A DNA stretch of 64,000 nucleotides, taken from positions 2,813,176 to 2,877,175 of the forward strand of contig CAXIPT010000002.1 in assembly GCA_964030475.1 (NCBI GenBank), read 5' to 3'. Positions 47,703 through 58,510 of the stretch are shown in pieces. The position numbers and the translations under genes are program-made. Under the pieces are notes generated by a model, which worked only from the letters and a program-made list of their open reading frames with translations, was not told the origin of the DNA and did not search any database. This stretch comes from Tethya wilhelma (lineage: Eukaryota > Porifera > Demospongiae > Tethyida > Tethyidae). How positions within the stretch are numbered: the first letter of the stretch is position 1; every line of letters starts with the position of its first letter.

Positions 47703-49403
47703 ATGGACCAATACCCAAGTAAGTCGTTTTTGGTTTTACTTTGAAGTTTGTAAAGTATAGCGTATGAGGATGTGATGGTGTGAGGGTATGAGGGTGTGAT
47801 AGTGTGATAGTGTGATTGAGAGTGAGAGTGTATCGTCAAACCTGTCTGTCAAAGTTTTGAAGGTGGTTTTCTTCTTTTGACATCAGTCTTGAGAGCATCC
47901 TTTATTTTCTCCCGAGCCTGATCACTGCCTTGGAATCATCGATAGCAGTATAAGTATCATTTCTTACGTCCTCTTGTAAAGATATCTTGATACTACTTCC
48001 TGAATGTAGATATTATTTTAAACTATTGTGTGCAGCTAAAGTCAATGCCGTATTGAAATACCATAGGTCTGTATACAAACATATCATCTGCACATAATAT
48101 TTGTGTGTCTTCGTTGTACATTGTGTACACTAGTATGATGACACTGTGGATCCAGCTGATGGGCTGTTAGCTTTTGTGGGCCCAGCTTGTCAACATGTTA
48201 TTCTTGTGTAGCCAACATGTATACACTTGGACTGGACAACATACTGTGTATGTAAATGTGTTATTAGACCACCCCCATAATTTTATATTTCTGGGGATTA
48301 TGAAATAAACATCACTTTTTTAGTGGTTTTCTATGTACAGTGTAGCTAACAAATGGCTTGTGAAATAGTTTCTGTACTGTGTTATCTATAGGCTAGTCAA
48401 AACATCAGTTTTCAAGCTTTCCGATTCATAAAGTCACCATTCCATCTGTAGAAAATTTCACTCTTGTTTGTTCCTACTTCTGTTGAAATTTCTTAGTGAA
48501 CAGCTTCAGTGATTTTAGAATTAAGTCACCAATTCATCTTTGGAAAATTTTTTGTCTTGTGAGTTCCCATTCTCCTGTTGACATGTTCCTAGTGACCATC
48601 TTCATGCAGTGATGTTAAAATTAGCCTAATCACTTCCAACCACCTTCTGGTGTGGCTTGGAATTGAGATAATTTTGGTTGTTGTGGAGGAGATTGATAAG
48701 AGCTTACTGTAGGTTGTATTGTCCATGCCATGATTTCATTGTAGTGTGGTCTATAATCGTGAAGGAATTTGGATTGTTCCTGCTGTATTTAGCTACTCCA
48801 AGTACACAACATGGTAGTGAATGTTCTGTGGCTTTCTTAAGAACTGTAAAATTTTTGTTGTGTAGCTTGTAGTACGAATGAATTCTCAAGTTTATTCCAA
48901 TTTTTCTAGCAGTTAGTTTATTTGTCAGTGATTTGCTTAAGCAGAGACTTGGTTGTAATATAATACTTGTGAAATAGATTCTTGAAGCTACAGTAGCTGT
49001 TTAAAGACTGTTTGATTTTTTCCAAAGGATGGCGTGATTCTTGTTTCAGTGTCTTATGTAATGTGATGTAATGTTATGTAATGGTTCTTGTGTTAAAGTT
49101 GTTAGTGTATGTTTGTCGTCAACTGAAAGCCTAGAGTGTCTTTTTATTCCAAAATTTACTACACATAGTTTACTGTTAGTGTGTACTCCTACATGGAGTA
49201 CACATGTACACAACTTCGTAAGATATTGCGGTACATATATAGCTTTCACTCTACACACAGCCTTTTATCTACAATACAACCCTCTTTCGCTCTCTCTCTT
49301 TCTCTCTCTCTCTCTTACTCACAACTACACATATGTACACTTTTACACCCTTCAATACACAACCATGAGTTGTTTCTTTAACACAATCTCTCTACACACT
49401 CAC

Positions 49404-49469
<66 letters not shown>

Positions 49470-50917
49470 AACACACCTTTACACCCTCCTGTACACACAA
49501 TCCATTTACTTGTTTCTGTTACACATACAATCTATCTATACACACACACACACATCCCTCATAGATCCAGCTCTCGTTGGGAAGGTATTTGTGAAGCAGT
49601 ACTATACTCAGATGCACAAGGATCCCTCCCAGTTGCATCGCTTCTACCTCGACGAGTCCTCCTACGTCCATGGGGGGTCGGACATGGGGAGCGAGGAGCC
49701 CGTGATTGGACAGCAGGTACGAGCTTACATCATAACCCCGTTGTACCTAGAGTCTCAGCTTGTATTCTACAACGCTATGTTGTTCAAGTATTGATGGACA
49801 CTATGAGATAATTTTTGGCATATTTTGGTCACCTCAACCAACTTATTGTTTACTCGTCAGATGTGTACAGCACTTTTTACTGGTTTTTTTTACGTGAAGA
49901 CTTTCTACCCTAACAAACCTCACTTAGCTTGTATCGTATAGTGGGTAAACTTGGCAAGAATTAAATTTGGCGAATTGACGAATCATGACAACCATTGCCA
50001 ATTCAAGAACACAAACCACGTGCAGGTAGCGCTAGCTTTAGCAGTTTTTAGCACTAAAAGACTCTCTACTATCCTACTACTGCAGTCTGAAAGCTCGCAA
50101 GGTTCGTTGTTTGTAACTAGAGTAGGTTTTTCACCTCCAAAATTGAGCTTGGAACTGAATTCACCAAATTTTAAGCCCACCAAATTTACCCGCTATACGG
50201 TATTTTAAATTTGAAATAGAGTTTTCATATCCCCAAGACTAGCCTCTTCAACTGAACTTTTAGTGACTTTGTTTTGTTTTCCATTAATTCACATACTAAC
50301 ACGTACTCTGCCATTTTTTGTGGTCTTCATTGAATTATAACGTACTGTATCAATTTATGATTATTGGATTTGAGGATGTAACACTTGGATAGGCATTTTA
50401 GGCATTAATTGTACTAGACCATTGTCCTGGAGTGGTTACTCACATTTCACTGCCTCATCAAGTAATTGGGGATTTTGTGTAATTAGTCACTCACACCCAC
50501 ACCCATACACAAACACCACAGGCTATCCATGACAAGATTCAATCGTTGGATTTGCGTTCGGTGCACGCAAAGATCAAACAAGTGGATAGCCACACCACCT
50601 TGGGCAATGGCATTGTGATCCAGGTGAGATGACAACATGTTTTTTGACAACATGTTTCACATCATTACTTCAGTACTGGTTGCTGTTGTTGATAGTACAT
50701 ATATTGGAGGGTTTTTTATGTACAGTAGTGAAATGATCTTGTGGAATTGACTGTACAGTATGTGTGATAATCTTTGTTGTGATTGTGGTTAGTGTACACA
50801 CTAGATGGGTTTACTTTTGTTTTGTAAGTTAACATTTTTGACAAGGTCAAGAAGTACAGTAGTTCCTTGTTGCAAATATTAGTCCATAGTAGTATTTTTG
50901 TTATAATTAATGTTGGT

Positions 50918-50951
<34 letters not shown>

Positions 50952-53323
50952 GGTCACTGGTGAGCTCTCCATTGGTGGTAAAGCCATGAGGGCTTTTGTC
51001 CAGACATTCATCTTGGCTCCAGAGTCACCCAAGAAGTACTATGTCCATAACGACATATTTCGTTACCAAGACGATGATGAGAGTGGGACCAGCGATGGCC
51101 CTGGTAATTATACCTGTAATTCTAGTAATTTTTTTCCTTGTAACTTGATTACACTATTGAGGGCTAAAATTCAAACATTCTGACAATACCGTATTTTGCA
51201 TTTTAGCATAATTGGCGATTTAAATTTGCCGATTTAATTCTGAACGCTGCATTGTTTATATGCGTGTGTGGACTGTGTGGTATTTGCAAGATTATTAGCC
51301 AATTTACCAAAGTTACCCGCTATACGGTACAGTAATGAAGTTATGTGTCTACTTGAACCAATTTTAATGCACACCATGTTAGCTTTATTCTTTAGCATAT
51401 TCACTTGTTCTTGTGCAACCCTTTACCAGTCTAAATCTGAGTATTTCGACCAATTATAAAATTTTTCATTTTGCTTCTCTTTCCTTCCCTACTCCCCTCC
51501 CCTCTCTAGCTGACTCTGATTGTAACGTCTTAGCGGACACGCCCATTGAGAATACAGAGTACCAGCCCGTGACCTCTGACCCTTCTGGTGACCTTGTGAA
51601 CTCTGACGTGGGTGGCGATCCCAGTCTCTATTCGACACGAAATGCCGAGCTCGGCAATGTTGTTGAAACGAACGAGACGATGGAAATGGGTGGAGCTACA
51701 TCGTGGGATCAATATGGAGGTATGTACACTTTTGAAAAGATCACAATAAGTATGTGGTTTTAAAGAAAACACAATAACTCAAATTTATGTACAAAAATCT
51801 TTTCAACTTCCTCTTTCATTGTGAACTAGCTTCCATTTCATACTTTTTTGAGTGTGAACATGCATGCTGTATGCGGAGCTCTGATACATACCTATGAGTG
51901 CTAGGCTTTAAATAAAAAGCCTACATAGTATAGCCTCTATTAGTACACCACTGTATCTATCATTTTTCTCTCCTTGTGTAAGACTATGGTGGGCTCTAAA
52001 TAGAGAGTATACATAGTCTATATTGTTTGTACACTCGTATACTGTATCTGACAACATTTTATCCTTTTCTTGCATTGCCTCAGAGTATGGTGGGCTTTAA
52101 ATAGAGTGTAAACTGTACTGTAGCCTGTTCAGGCACTATACTGTATAGGTAGCTATCAAAGTTTTACTTGTCTTCTCTCTCTCCCAACAGATCAAACTCA
52201 TCACGTTGAAGTCAAACAAAATGGTATTTCTGATGATGTCATGGAGGCCACGCCCCCAGCTCCTGGGGACTACATGGAGTCCTCTGACCATGTGCCCCCG
52301 ACAGAGACAATGGAGGAGGAGAGAGGGGGACTGGAGGACTTCGGAGGGGGAGGGCCGGGGGAACTGCAAGAGGTGGAGAGCAAAGGTATGGGGGAAATTT
52401 GCTTGCTGAGTGTTAAATTGAAATTTATGAATCAGTATTGTAGCAGATACTTGAAATTCCTAGGCGTATTATATTAATTTTGGCTAATTGTAGTGGCATA
52501 TTTTGTGTGCCATGACGTTTGATTGATTCTGAAATGCAAACGTTGTGTTTGTTACTATTCACTGATGTTTTTCATTTCATCATGCTTGTGTTCTGTAGGT
52601 GGTTCGACATGGGCCAGTAGGATTGCTGGGAAACCAGCCACTCAACAGTCGTCATCACAAGCTGGAAGACCCCTTAACAGCACTGTGAGTAGATTAGCTA
52701 GTGCCCCTTTCATTAATGCACACATTCTCTTTCTCTCTTTTTACACAAACACACATTCTTATTTTCTCTCGTACACAAACACACACGTTTCTTTCTCTCT
52801 CTCATACACACACACACACTGTCAGATTGTGTCTGGTTCCCAGGCCCTCCCTCAGCGCGAGTCTCGGTCCCAAAGACGCGATCCCACGTCCAAACCCCTA
52901 CCATCCACGATGCTATCCTCATCGACAAAAGAAACCTCAAAGAAGCCAATCCTTGGACGCGAAGCTCCTGACACCTGGCAGATTTTTGTTGGAGGATTAC
53001 CCCCTCACACGACCGAAGCCGAAATACGAACCGTTTTCAACCATTTTGGAAATATCCTCGAAGTGCGCGTGAACCAAAAGAACTTTGCTTTTATTGTTTT
53101 CGACAATGCCGAGTCCGTTTCGAATATCATGAGCTCCAAGGAATCGCTCTCGATTAGAAATAAGTTTCTCAACATTGAGCCGAAACGTCCCTCCGCCCCT
53201 CGGCCAGGGGGAGGGGGTCCGAGAGGGGACCGTGAGAGGTCAAAGTTGAGCGGAGGGGGTCCCGGAGGAGAAAGGGGCGGGGTCATGTCGGGGAAGCCGA
53301 GGGGAGGAAAGGGGAAACGTTAG
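47703..53323 (+). CDS. G3BP: Ras-GAP SH3-binding protein (stress-granule nucleator)
   Basis: Eight coding exons join in phase into 469 residues: 47703-47718, 49565-49716, 50522-50623, 50953-51103, 51510-51719, 52191-52385, 52599-52684 and 52826-53323. Residues about 5-130 are the NTF2-like dimerisation domain: [65 protein letters not shown]. An acidic, disordered middle follows. Residues about 354-428 are an RRM (RNP2 IFVGGLP, RNP1 NFAFIVFD). The C-terminus is Arg/Gly-rich ([14 protein letters not shown]). This is the G3BP architecture. In bilaterians it condenses with mRNA into stress granules and acts in innate RNA sensing. A 5' UTR exon probably ends near 47264 (donor AACC|GTAAGT) and resumes at 47671. 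Confidence 0.95.
47765..47830. repeat. GTGATGGTGTGAGG minisatellite
   Basis: Short irregular repeats in G3BP intron 1, similar in unit to those at 30925-31100. Confidence 0.65.
49409..49466. repeat. (CT)n microsatellite in G3BP intron 1
   Basis: CT run about 100 bases upstream of the exon-2 acceptor. Confidence 0.9.
49934..50200. mobile_element. CCGTATAGC-family MITE, long variant
   Basis: CGTATAGTGGGTAAACTTGGC on the left and CCACCAAATTTACCCGCTATACGG on the right. It lies in a G3BP intron. Confidence 0.75.
50919..50950. repeat. (CT)n microsatellite at a G3BP acceptor
   Basis: The CT run ends in CCAG, the acceptor of G3BP exon 4. Confidence 0.9.
51189..51327. mobile_element. CCGTAT-ended MITE, short variant
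   Basis: Left end CCGTATTTTGCATTTTAGC and right end AAAGTTACCCGCTATACGG, TA on both sides, in a G3BP intron. Confidence 0.65.
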
Positions 53324-53447
53324 GAGAGAATCATTAACATAAATCACAAGCCAAAGCAAGTTACAATGTTTAGCTCAAAATGTTTCGTATTATTATTATA
53401 ATAATTGTTGTTGTTTCCTGCTTTTGTGTAATGATAAGATTTTAAAT

Positions 53448-53453
53448 AATAAA
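53448..53453 (+). terminator. Polyadenylation signal of G3BP
   Basis: AATAAA about 125 bases after the G3BP stop codon. Confidence 0.55.
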
Positions 53454-53454
53454 A

Positions 53455-53853
53455 GAAAAGAAAATTAATGTTCTGATAAACTTTTATCATGTTGTTGGCT
53501 GTTTGAGAAGTCTTTTTGTGTTTGTATGTTTGTGTGTAGTTGCAGTTGTACATGTAGGCTTGTATTCTTTGATGACAGTTTTGTTTTTGTGTGCCATGCA
53601 CATTTACCATGATTGTGGAGGAGCTATATACAAGTATAAAATCAGTGTACATAAAATAGTGTATGCATGCTAACTGTTCAAAATGCTGTCACAGGCTACA
53701 CAACATTGTGCACAATTATACTATGAATGCATGCATAACTTATAGTGTAACTATATATGTGTATACTATATATATATTATTATATTGCCTTCTTGATTAT
53801 TATAATAGTTGCTAGACTAACATGCAGTAAATACTATAGTATTATTTGTCCTT
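53455..53853. other. Intergenic between G3BP and the deaminase-like genes
   Basis: AT-rich. The phrase CATTTACCATGATTGT with a following GAGGAGCTA recurs at about 54987. No gene is recognised. Confidence 0.45.
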
Positions 53854-54702
53854 TTAGAAATACCTGCGTACTGTGAAGTCATCTTTGTCTCGGAGCCTTT
53901 GTCGATTTTTCTCTTGTACCTGCACATTTGGATACTCATTTCGTTCAAAATTTTTACTTGTGTATTTAATTGTGACCGTTTTTCCACCCAGCGTATCCAG
54001 TATTTTATCGGTACACTTTGTGCATGGCATCAGAAACGAGTACAGGTAGACACTACCAGGTTTAGCACCATGTTTACGCTTGTAAGCATTCCACAACTCA
54101 TCAAACTTCTCCAGAATAATTTCTTCAGCATGTTTCCCATTGTGTGGTTGAGCTACAAGAAAGTTATCATAGTCTTCCCTGCGGTCTGGCATACAAGGGA
54201 CTTTGCGATTCACTCGAACCTCAATATCGAAATCTGTTTGTTTCTGTCTAGTTGTGGGAAACAGTAAAACGTAAGCAAATTGAGTTTTGGAAGCTTGTCC
54301 ACTAAGCTTAACCATTAACTGTTTTTGTCGTGTAGATTCTAACCTTCCACCTTCAGCCTGTGCATGAAAATCAGAATCTTGATCCTCAATCGGCTTCAGA
54401 TCTTCCACCACACCCCCAAGTATTTTCGTATAAAACCACTCAACAGACTCCTCGACGTTTTGGAAAGAAGCCCTCTCCATTTTGCCGCGGTGTGGGTTCT
54501 GGTGACCGTCTACGCGACGGCTGGTGACAACAGGGGCTTGACCATGGCCACGGCGCCTCGGTTCATTTGAAGAGTAGTAAAACTTACAGGAAACGTACAG
54601 AATTAGTATGATTATCAAAACAACAGCAACAACTGCGAAATCCATTTTTTTGCTTTGCCAAGACAGTCTACGCCTGTCTTGTAAAAGGGGTGGGGTGCGC
54701 AC
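53854..54702 (-). CDS. Membrane-anchored zinc-dependent deaminase-fold protein A
   Basis: A single exon of 282 residues from Met at 54702, or 263 from the in-frame Met just before the hydrophobic stretch. Residues about 21-38 (AVVAVVLIIILILYV) form a transmembrane anchor. Then comes an Arg-rich segment and a domain with the cytidine-deaminase zinc signature: HNGKHAEEIILEKFDELW supplies His191 and Glu193, and YLYSFLMPCTKC supplies Cys227 and Cys230. The arrangement HxE - 33 residues - PCxxC fits the AID/APOBEC-like branch of the deaminase superfamily. Members remove the amino group of cytosine in nucleic acid or free nucleotides. The substrate here is unknown. The predicted orientation is N-terminus out, enzyme domain in the cytosol, though basic residues flank both sides of the anchor. 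It is related to, but clearly diverged from, the next two genes. Confidence 0.72.
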   Translation of the reverse strand: MRTPPLLQDRRRLSWQSKKMDFAVVAVVLIIILILYVSCKFYYSSNEPRRRGHGQAPVVTSRRVDGHQNPHRGKMERASFQNVEESVEWFYTKILGGVVEDLKPIEDQDSDFHAQAEGGRLESTRQKQLMVKLSGQASKTQFAYVLLFPTTRQKQTDFDIEVRVNRKVPCMPDRREDYDNFLVAQPHNGKHAEEIILEKFDELWNAYKRKHGAKPGSVYLYSFLMPCTKCTDKILDTLGGKTVTIKYTSKNFERNEYPNVQVQEKNRQRLRDKDDFTVRRYF

Positions 54703-54749
54703 GTACGCTCCTCCTTAGTGAATATTTTTAGGGAGTGAGGCTATAATGT

Positions 54750-55089
54750 ACAGGTCTGAGGAGTACTTGAAATCTCCATGAGTACTGTTGCTAATGTGTT
54801 GTACATGTGGTTTGCATATAAGTATTTGCATTCACAACAAAGGGTTTTTTGTTACCGAATATCCGATTCGTGGTTTACGTGAAAATTCAAACGGTCTAAT
54901 CAATCCCAAACCTAAAGGAACCCTCCCTATGCCTGCTCAGGCTTTTTAAAGTGACTCAAGATATGGACAACATGCAAATGTGTGATCATTTACCATGATT
55001 GTTGAGGAGCTACAAGTATGAAAAGCTATAGTGAATGAAACATGGCTGTGAGTGTGGGTATGTATGAAATGCATACAAACTGCACCCTT
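54750..55089. other. Intergenic between deaminase-like genes A and B
   Basis: No gene is recognised. It contains the second occurrence of CATTTACCATGATTGT (see 53602). Confidence 0.4.
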
Positions 55090-55552
55090 ATGAAAACAAA
55101 CGCAGCAACATAAGTAACTAGCTCCCCATGCATTGGCAGGCATGCTATTGTGACAACAGCTAGATCAAGATATCTCGAGTATTCAACCCTCAAATACCCA
55201 ATTAAGCTGCAACCAATTGCACTGCAGCAATGACACAGCATGACACACATATTATAATAATATATTTTATGCCATGAAAGCTATTTCTATCTACATTCTT
55301 AGATTGTAATTATACCTATAAAAGTTGGTGTAAAATGCATGGATTCTGTGGGCACATACTGCAATAACAGTGCATGAGTATGCATGTAGCCCAACCTCTC
55401 CAATCTTAAAAAATAAAATGAGACATACATGCATCTCGGTAGTGTTACCTACATAATAATATTGTTTTGCTTCCTTTTACGAGTGTATTTTACTTTAAGA
55501 GCAACCCTTCCCTTTTAAATTTTGATTTTCCTTATACTATATATATACGACT

Positions 55553-56260
55553 CTACGAGTAGAGCTTGCAACGAACACGTTGTACAGTGAAGCCTTTACG
55601 TCGAAGCCTTTCTCGGTTTTTCTCTTGGATTTGTTCGTTCTCATTCTCCTCGTAATTTTTACTCGTGTAAGCAACTGTGACATTCTTCCCCTTCAGTGTG
55701 TCCAGGATTTCATTGGTACACTCGGTGCACGGCATCAACCAAGAGTAGAGGAATACACTCACTGGATTGACACCGTCACGTTTGCTTCTGTATGCTTCCC
55801 ACAAAGAGTCAAATCTTTCCAGGATTATAGTTTCAGAATGCTGTCCATTATGTGGTCGAGCTACAAGATAGTCGTCATAGAGATGTTCTTTATTTGGCAT
55901 ACAAGGCACTCGGGGATTAATCTTGGGTTTCCCACGCACAGCCCTAAGTCCTTGTTCTGAACAAAGAATAAGCACGGCATATTGAGTGTTTGTGGCTTGT
56001 CTACGAAAATCTGAGACCACATTTGATTCTAGAGTTGGTCTGAATCGTCCATCTGTGCTGTCGGTGCCTGATTCAGTTGATTGTGTATGTAATTCAGGAT
56101 ACACGCCCCTTGATTTTGTTTCGTTGATAAACCACTTTACAAAGTCTTCAATATCGTCCTTTTCAGTTTCTCGACGTTTTTTCTTCTTGACCCACAAGAT
56201 AATAACAACTGAAATAACAACCAAGAAGGCCAAAAATACGATTATAGTTGGTGTCTCCAT
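55553..56260 (-). CDS. Membrane-anchored zinc-dependent deaminase-fold protein B
   Basis: A single exon of 235 residues. Residues about 5-24 are a transmembrane anchor (IIVFLAFLVVISVVIILWV) followed by KKKKRR, which by the positive-inside rule puts the rest in the cytosol. A polar stalk (about 35-110) leads to the deaminase-like core: RPHNGQHSETIILERFDSLW with His141 and Glu143, and FLYSWLMPCTEC with Cys178 and Cys181. The central residue of the HxE motif is Ser rather than the usual Ala or Pro. The C-terminal part (YTSKNYEENENEQIQEKNRE) also matches protein A. All zinc ligands and the proton-shuttle Glu are kept, so activity is plausible. No intron is seen. Confidence 0.75.
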   Translation of the reverse strand: METPTIIVFLAFLVVISVVIILWVKKKKRRETEKDDIEDFVKWFINETKSRGVYPELHTQSTESGTDSTDGRFRPTLESNVVSDFRRQATNTQYAVLILCSEQGLRAVRGKPKINPRVPCMPNKEHLYDDYLVARPHNGQHSETIILERFDSLWEAYRSKRDGVNPVSVFLYSWLMPCTECTNEILDTLKGKNVTVAYTSKNYEENENEQIQEKNRERLRRKGFTVQRVRCKLYS

Positions 56261-56418
56261 AATTTGCTGGGCCTCCGCTTTAGTCCGAGGCTGCTATTGA
56301 CTGCTAAGTGCTAATTCAAGCACACCATTCACCGCTAACATGCAATCTGCGCATGCGCGATGTGGCTTCGAGTTCTTTCTAGCTTGAACCATAGATATTA
56401 GAGACTACGTAGTCAGGT

Positions 56419-56592
56419 GTAAGCTACACTCACTGACTCAGTACACTGTCCTTATCCTAAATCCTTTAAGTATACATTAATTTTAATGAAGCCGGGAGAT
56501 CACTTGGGGAATACCCTTAAACTGTTTGGTGTTACTGCAGACAAACATAAAGTGCATATCTAGGTCATGCGTGTTCTACACAGTTCAAGCAT
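56419..56592. repeat. Block inverted relative to the duplicate
   Basis: The segment from GGTGTAAGCTACACTCACTG to GCGTGTTCTACACAGTTC matches the reverse complement of about 58205-58376 in the second duplication unit, while sequence on both sides is collinear. Confidence 0.8.
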
Positions 56593-56837
56593 AGATAGTA
56601 GAGTACAAATGATAATACCACCCAGAGCGAAGAATTTGCGCATGCGTAAAAACGATATCACTGTAGGACTTTGGGCTCAAGCAACCGGACGCATGACCCA
56701 TGCAGACTAGGTGGAGCAGAGTTCTTGTTGTAATGCCGTGATAATGCATGCTCTGAATTTTATGAAGCCAGTCTAATGTCTTCCGTGGCCCTAGATAATG
56801 TACCGGCTGTAGTCATCTTATGCGTGACATTGTATTA

Positions 56838-57003
56838 TAAACCTCTCAACAAAGGACAATTCTTGGTTCCCAAATATTCCAATTCCCCTTTTTAGCAATA
56901 CAAACAGAACCTCCGAGAAGAGGACAACCTCTCTACAAAGGATAAACAAGCTGAATTTATATTATTGTCCCCAAAGTGTCCTTTGTTTGGGAGTTAACAC
57001 TGT
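56838..57003. mobile_element. pogo-like MITE
   Basis: AACCTCTCAACAAAGGACAA on the left and GTCCTTTGTTTGGGAGTTAACACTG on the right, with internal CCTCCGAGAAGAGGACAACC. It lies at the boundary between the two duplication units and is absent at the end of unit 2. Confidence 0.55.
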
Positions 57004-57379
57004 ATAATGGAACAGTATATATTTTTTATCAAAACAAATGCAGCAACAGGCATGACAACAGATCTAGATCACAATCGAGTATTCAATCCTTAAAATTGAT
57101 ACCCAATTAAGCTGCAACCAATCACTGCAGCAATGTCATGGAATTACATTATGGCTATAATTATACCTAAAAGTTGGTGTAAAATGGATTCTGTGGGCAC
57201 ATACTGTAATAGCAGTGAGTATGTATATATATAGCCCGACCTCTCCAATCTTAAAAATAAAACGAGACATACATCTCAGCAGTGCATGTTACCTACATAA
57301 TATTGTTTTACTTCCTTTTACGAGTGTACTTTATTCTAAGAGCAACCCTTCCCTTTTATAAATTTCGATTTTCCTTATA

Positions 57380-58087
57380 CTATGAGTAGAGCTTGCAACG
57401 AACACGTTGTACTGTGAAGCCTTTATGTCGAAGCCTTTCTCTGTTTTTCTCTTGGATTTGTTCGTTCTCATTCTCCTCGTAATTTTTACTCGTGTAAGCA
57501 ACTGTGACATTCTTCCCCTTCAGTGTGTCCAGAATTTCATTGGTACACTCGGTGCATGGCATCAACCAAGAGTAGAGGAAAACACTGACTGGATTGACAC
57601 CGTCACGTTTACTTCTGTACGCTTCCCACAAAGAGTCAAATCTTTCCAGGATTATAGTTTCAGAATGCTGTCCATTATGTGGTCGAGCTACAAGATAGTC
57701 GTCATAGAGATGTTCTTTATTTGGCATACAAGGCACTCTGGGATTTATCTTGGGTTTCCCACGCGCAGCTCTAAGTCCTTGTTCAGAACAAAGAATAAGC
57801 ACGGCATATTGAGTGCTTGTGGCTTGTCTACGAAAATCTGAGACTACATTTGACTCTAGAGTTTGTCTGAATCGTCCATCTGTGCTGTCGGTGTTTGATT
57901 CAGTTGATTGTGTATGTAATTCAGGATACACGCCCCTTGATTTTGTTTCGTTGATAAACCACTTTACAAAGTCTTCAATATCGTCCTTTTCAGTTTCTTG
58001 ACGTTTTTTCTTCTTGACCCACAAGATAATTACAACTGAAATTACAACCAAGAAGGCCAAAAATACGATTATAGTTGGTGTCTCCAT
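57380..58087 (-). CDS. Membrane-anchored zinc-dependent deaminase-fold protein C
   Basis: A 235-residue near-identical duplicate of protein B with six amino-acid differences (positions 30, 65, 75, 91, 108 and 221). The anchor, the HSE motif (His141, Glu143) and PCTEC (Cys178, Cys181) are unchanged. None of the differences falls between residues 109 and 220, the deaminase core. An intact frame and unchanged core suggest both copies are functional. About the first 110 bases upstream of the ATG match copy B, after which the flank is partly inverted. Confidence 0.75.
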   Translation of the reverse strand: METPTIIVFLAFLVVISVVIILWVKKKKRQETEKDDIEDFVKWFINETKSRGVYPELHTQSTESNTDSTDGRFRQTLESNVVSDFRRQATSTQYAVLILCSEQGLRAARGKPKINPRVPCMPNKEHLYDDYLVARPHNGQHSETIILERFDSLWEAYRSKRDGVNPVSVFLYSWLMPCTECTNEILDTLKGKNVTVAYTSKNYEENENEQIQEKNRERLRHKGFTVQRVRCKLYS

Positions 58088-58204
58088 AATTTGCTGGGCC
58101 TCCGCTTTAGTCTGCTATTGACTGCTAAAGTGCTAATTCAAGCACACCATTCACCGCTAACATGCAATCTGCGCATGCGCGATGTGGCTTCGAACTCTTT
58201 CTAG

Positions 58205-58376
58205 CTGAACTGTGTATATAGAACACGCATGACATTAGACTAGATACATATGCACTTTATGTTTGTCTACACCAAACAGTTTAAGGGTACTCCCCAGGTG
58301 ATTTCCCGGCTTCAATAGAATTAATGTGAACTTAAAGGATTTCAGTGTACTGAGTCAGTGAGTGTAGCTTACACAA
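58205..58376. repeat. Inverted block, partner of 56419-56592
   Basis: Reverse-complement partner of the block in duplication unit 1, about 120 bases upstream of the start codon of protein C. Confidence 0.8.
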
Positions 58377-58510
58377 ATGATAATACCACCCAGAGCGAAG
58401 AATTTGCGCATGCGTGAAAACGATATCACTGTAGGACTTCGGGCTCGAGCTCTTGAGCAACTGGACGCATGACCCATGCAGACTAGGTGGAGCAGGGTTC
58501 TTGTTGTAAC

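Larger units (their letters stand above)
55090..56835. repeat. Tandem duplication unit 1 (contains deaminase-like B)
   Basis: Direct repeat of 57035-58740, collinear over the 3' flank, gene and 5' flank except for an inverted block upstream of the gene. It ends at the shared phrase ATCTTATGCGTGACATT. Confidence 0.85.

Noticed and set aside
49071..49811. 246-residue plus-strand frame
   Set aside because: Reads through simple repeats and, in the wrong frame, over G3BP exon 2. The true frame is set by G3BP homology.
55580..57841. Plus-strand frames of 104-144 residues opposite deaminase-like genes B and C
   Set aside because: Antisense shadows. The minus strand carries the zinc motifs and the anchor.
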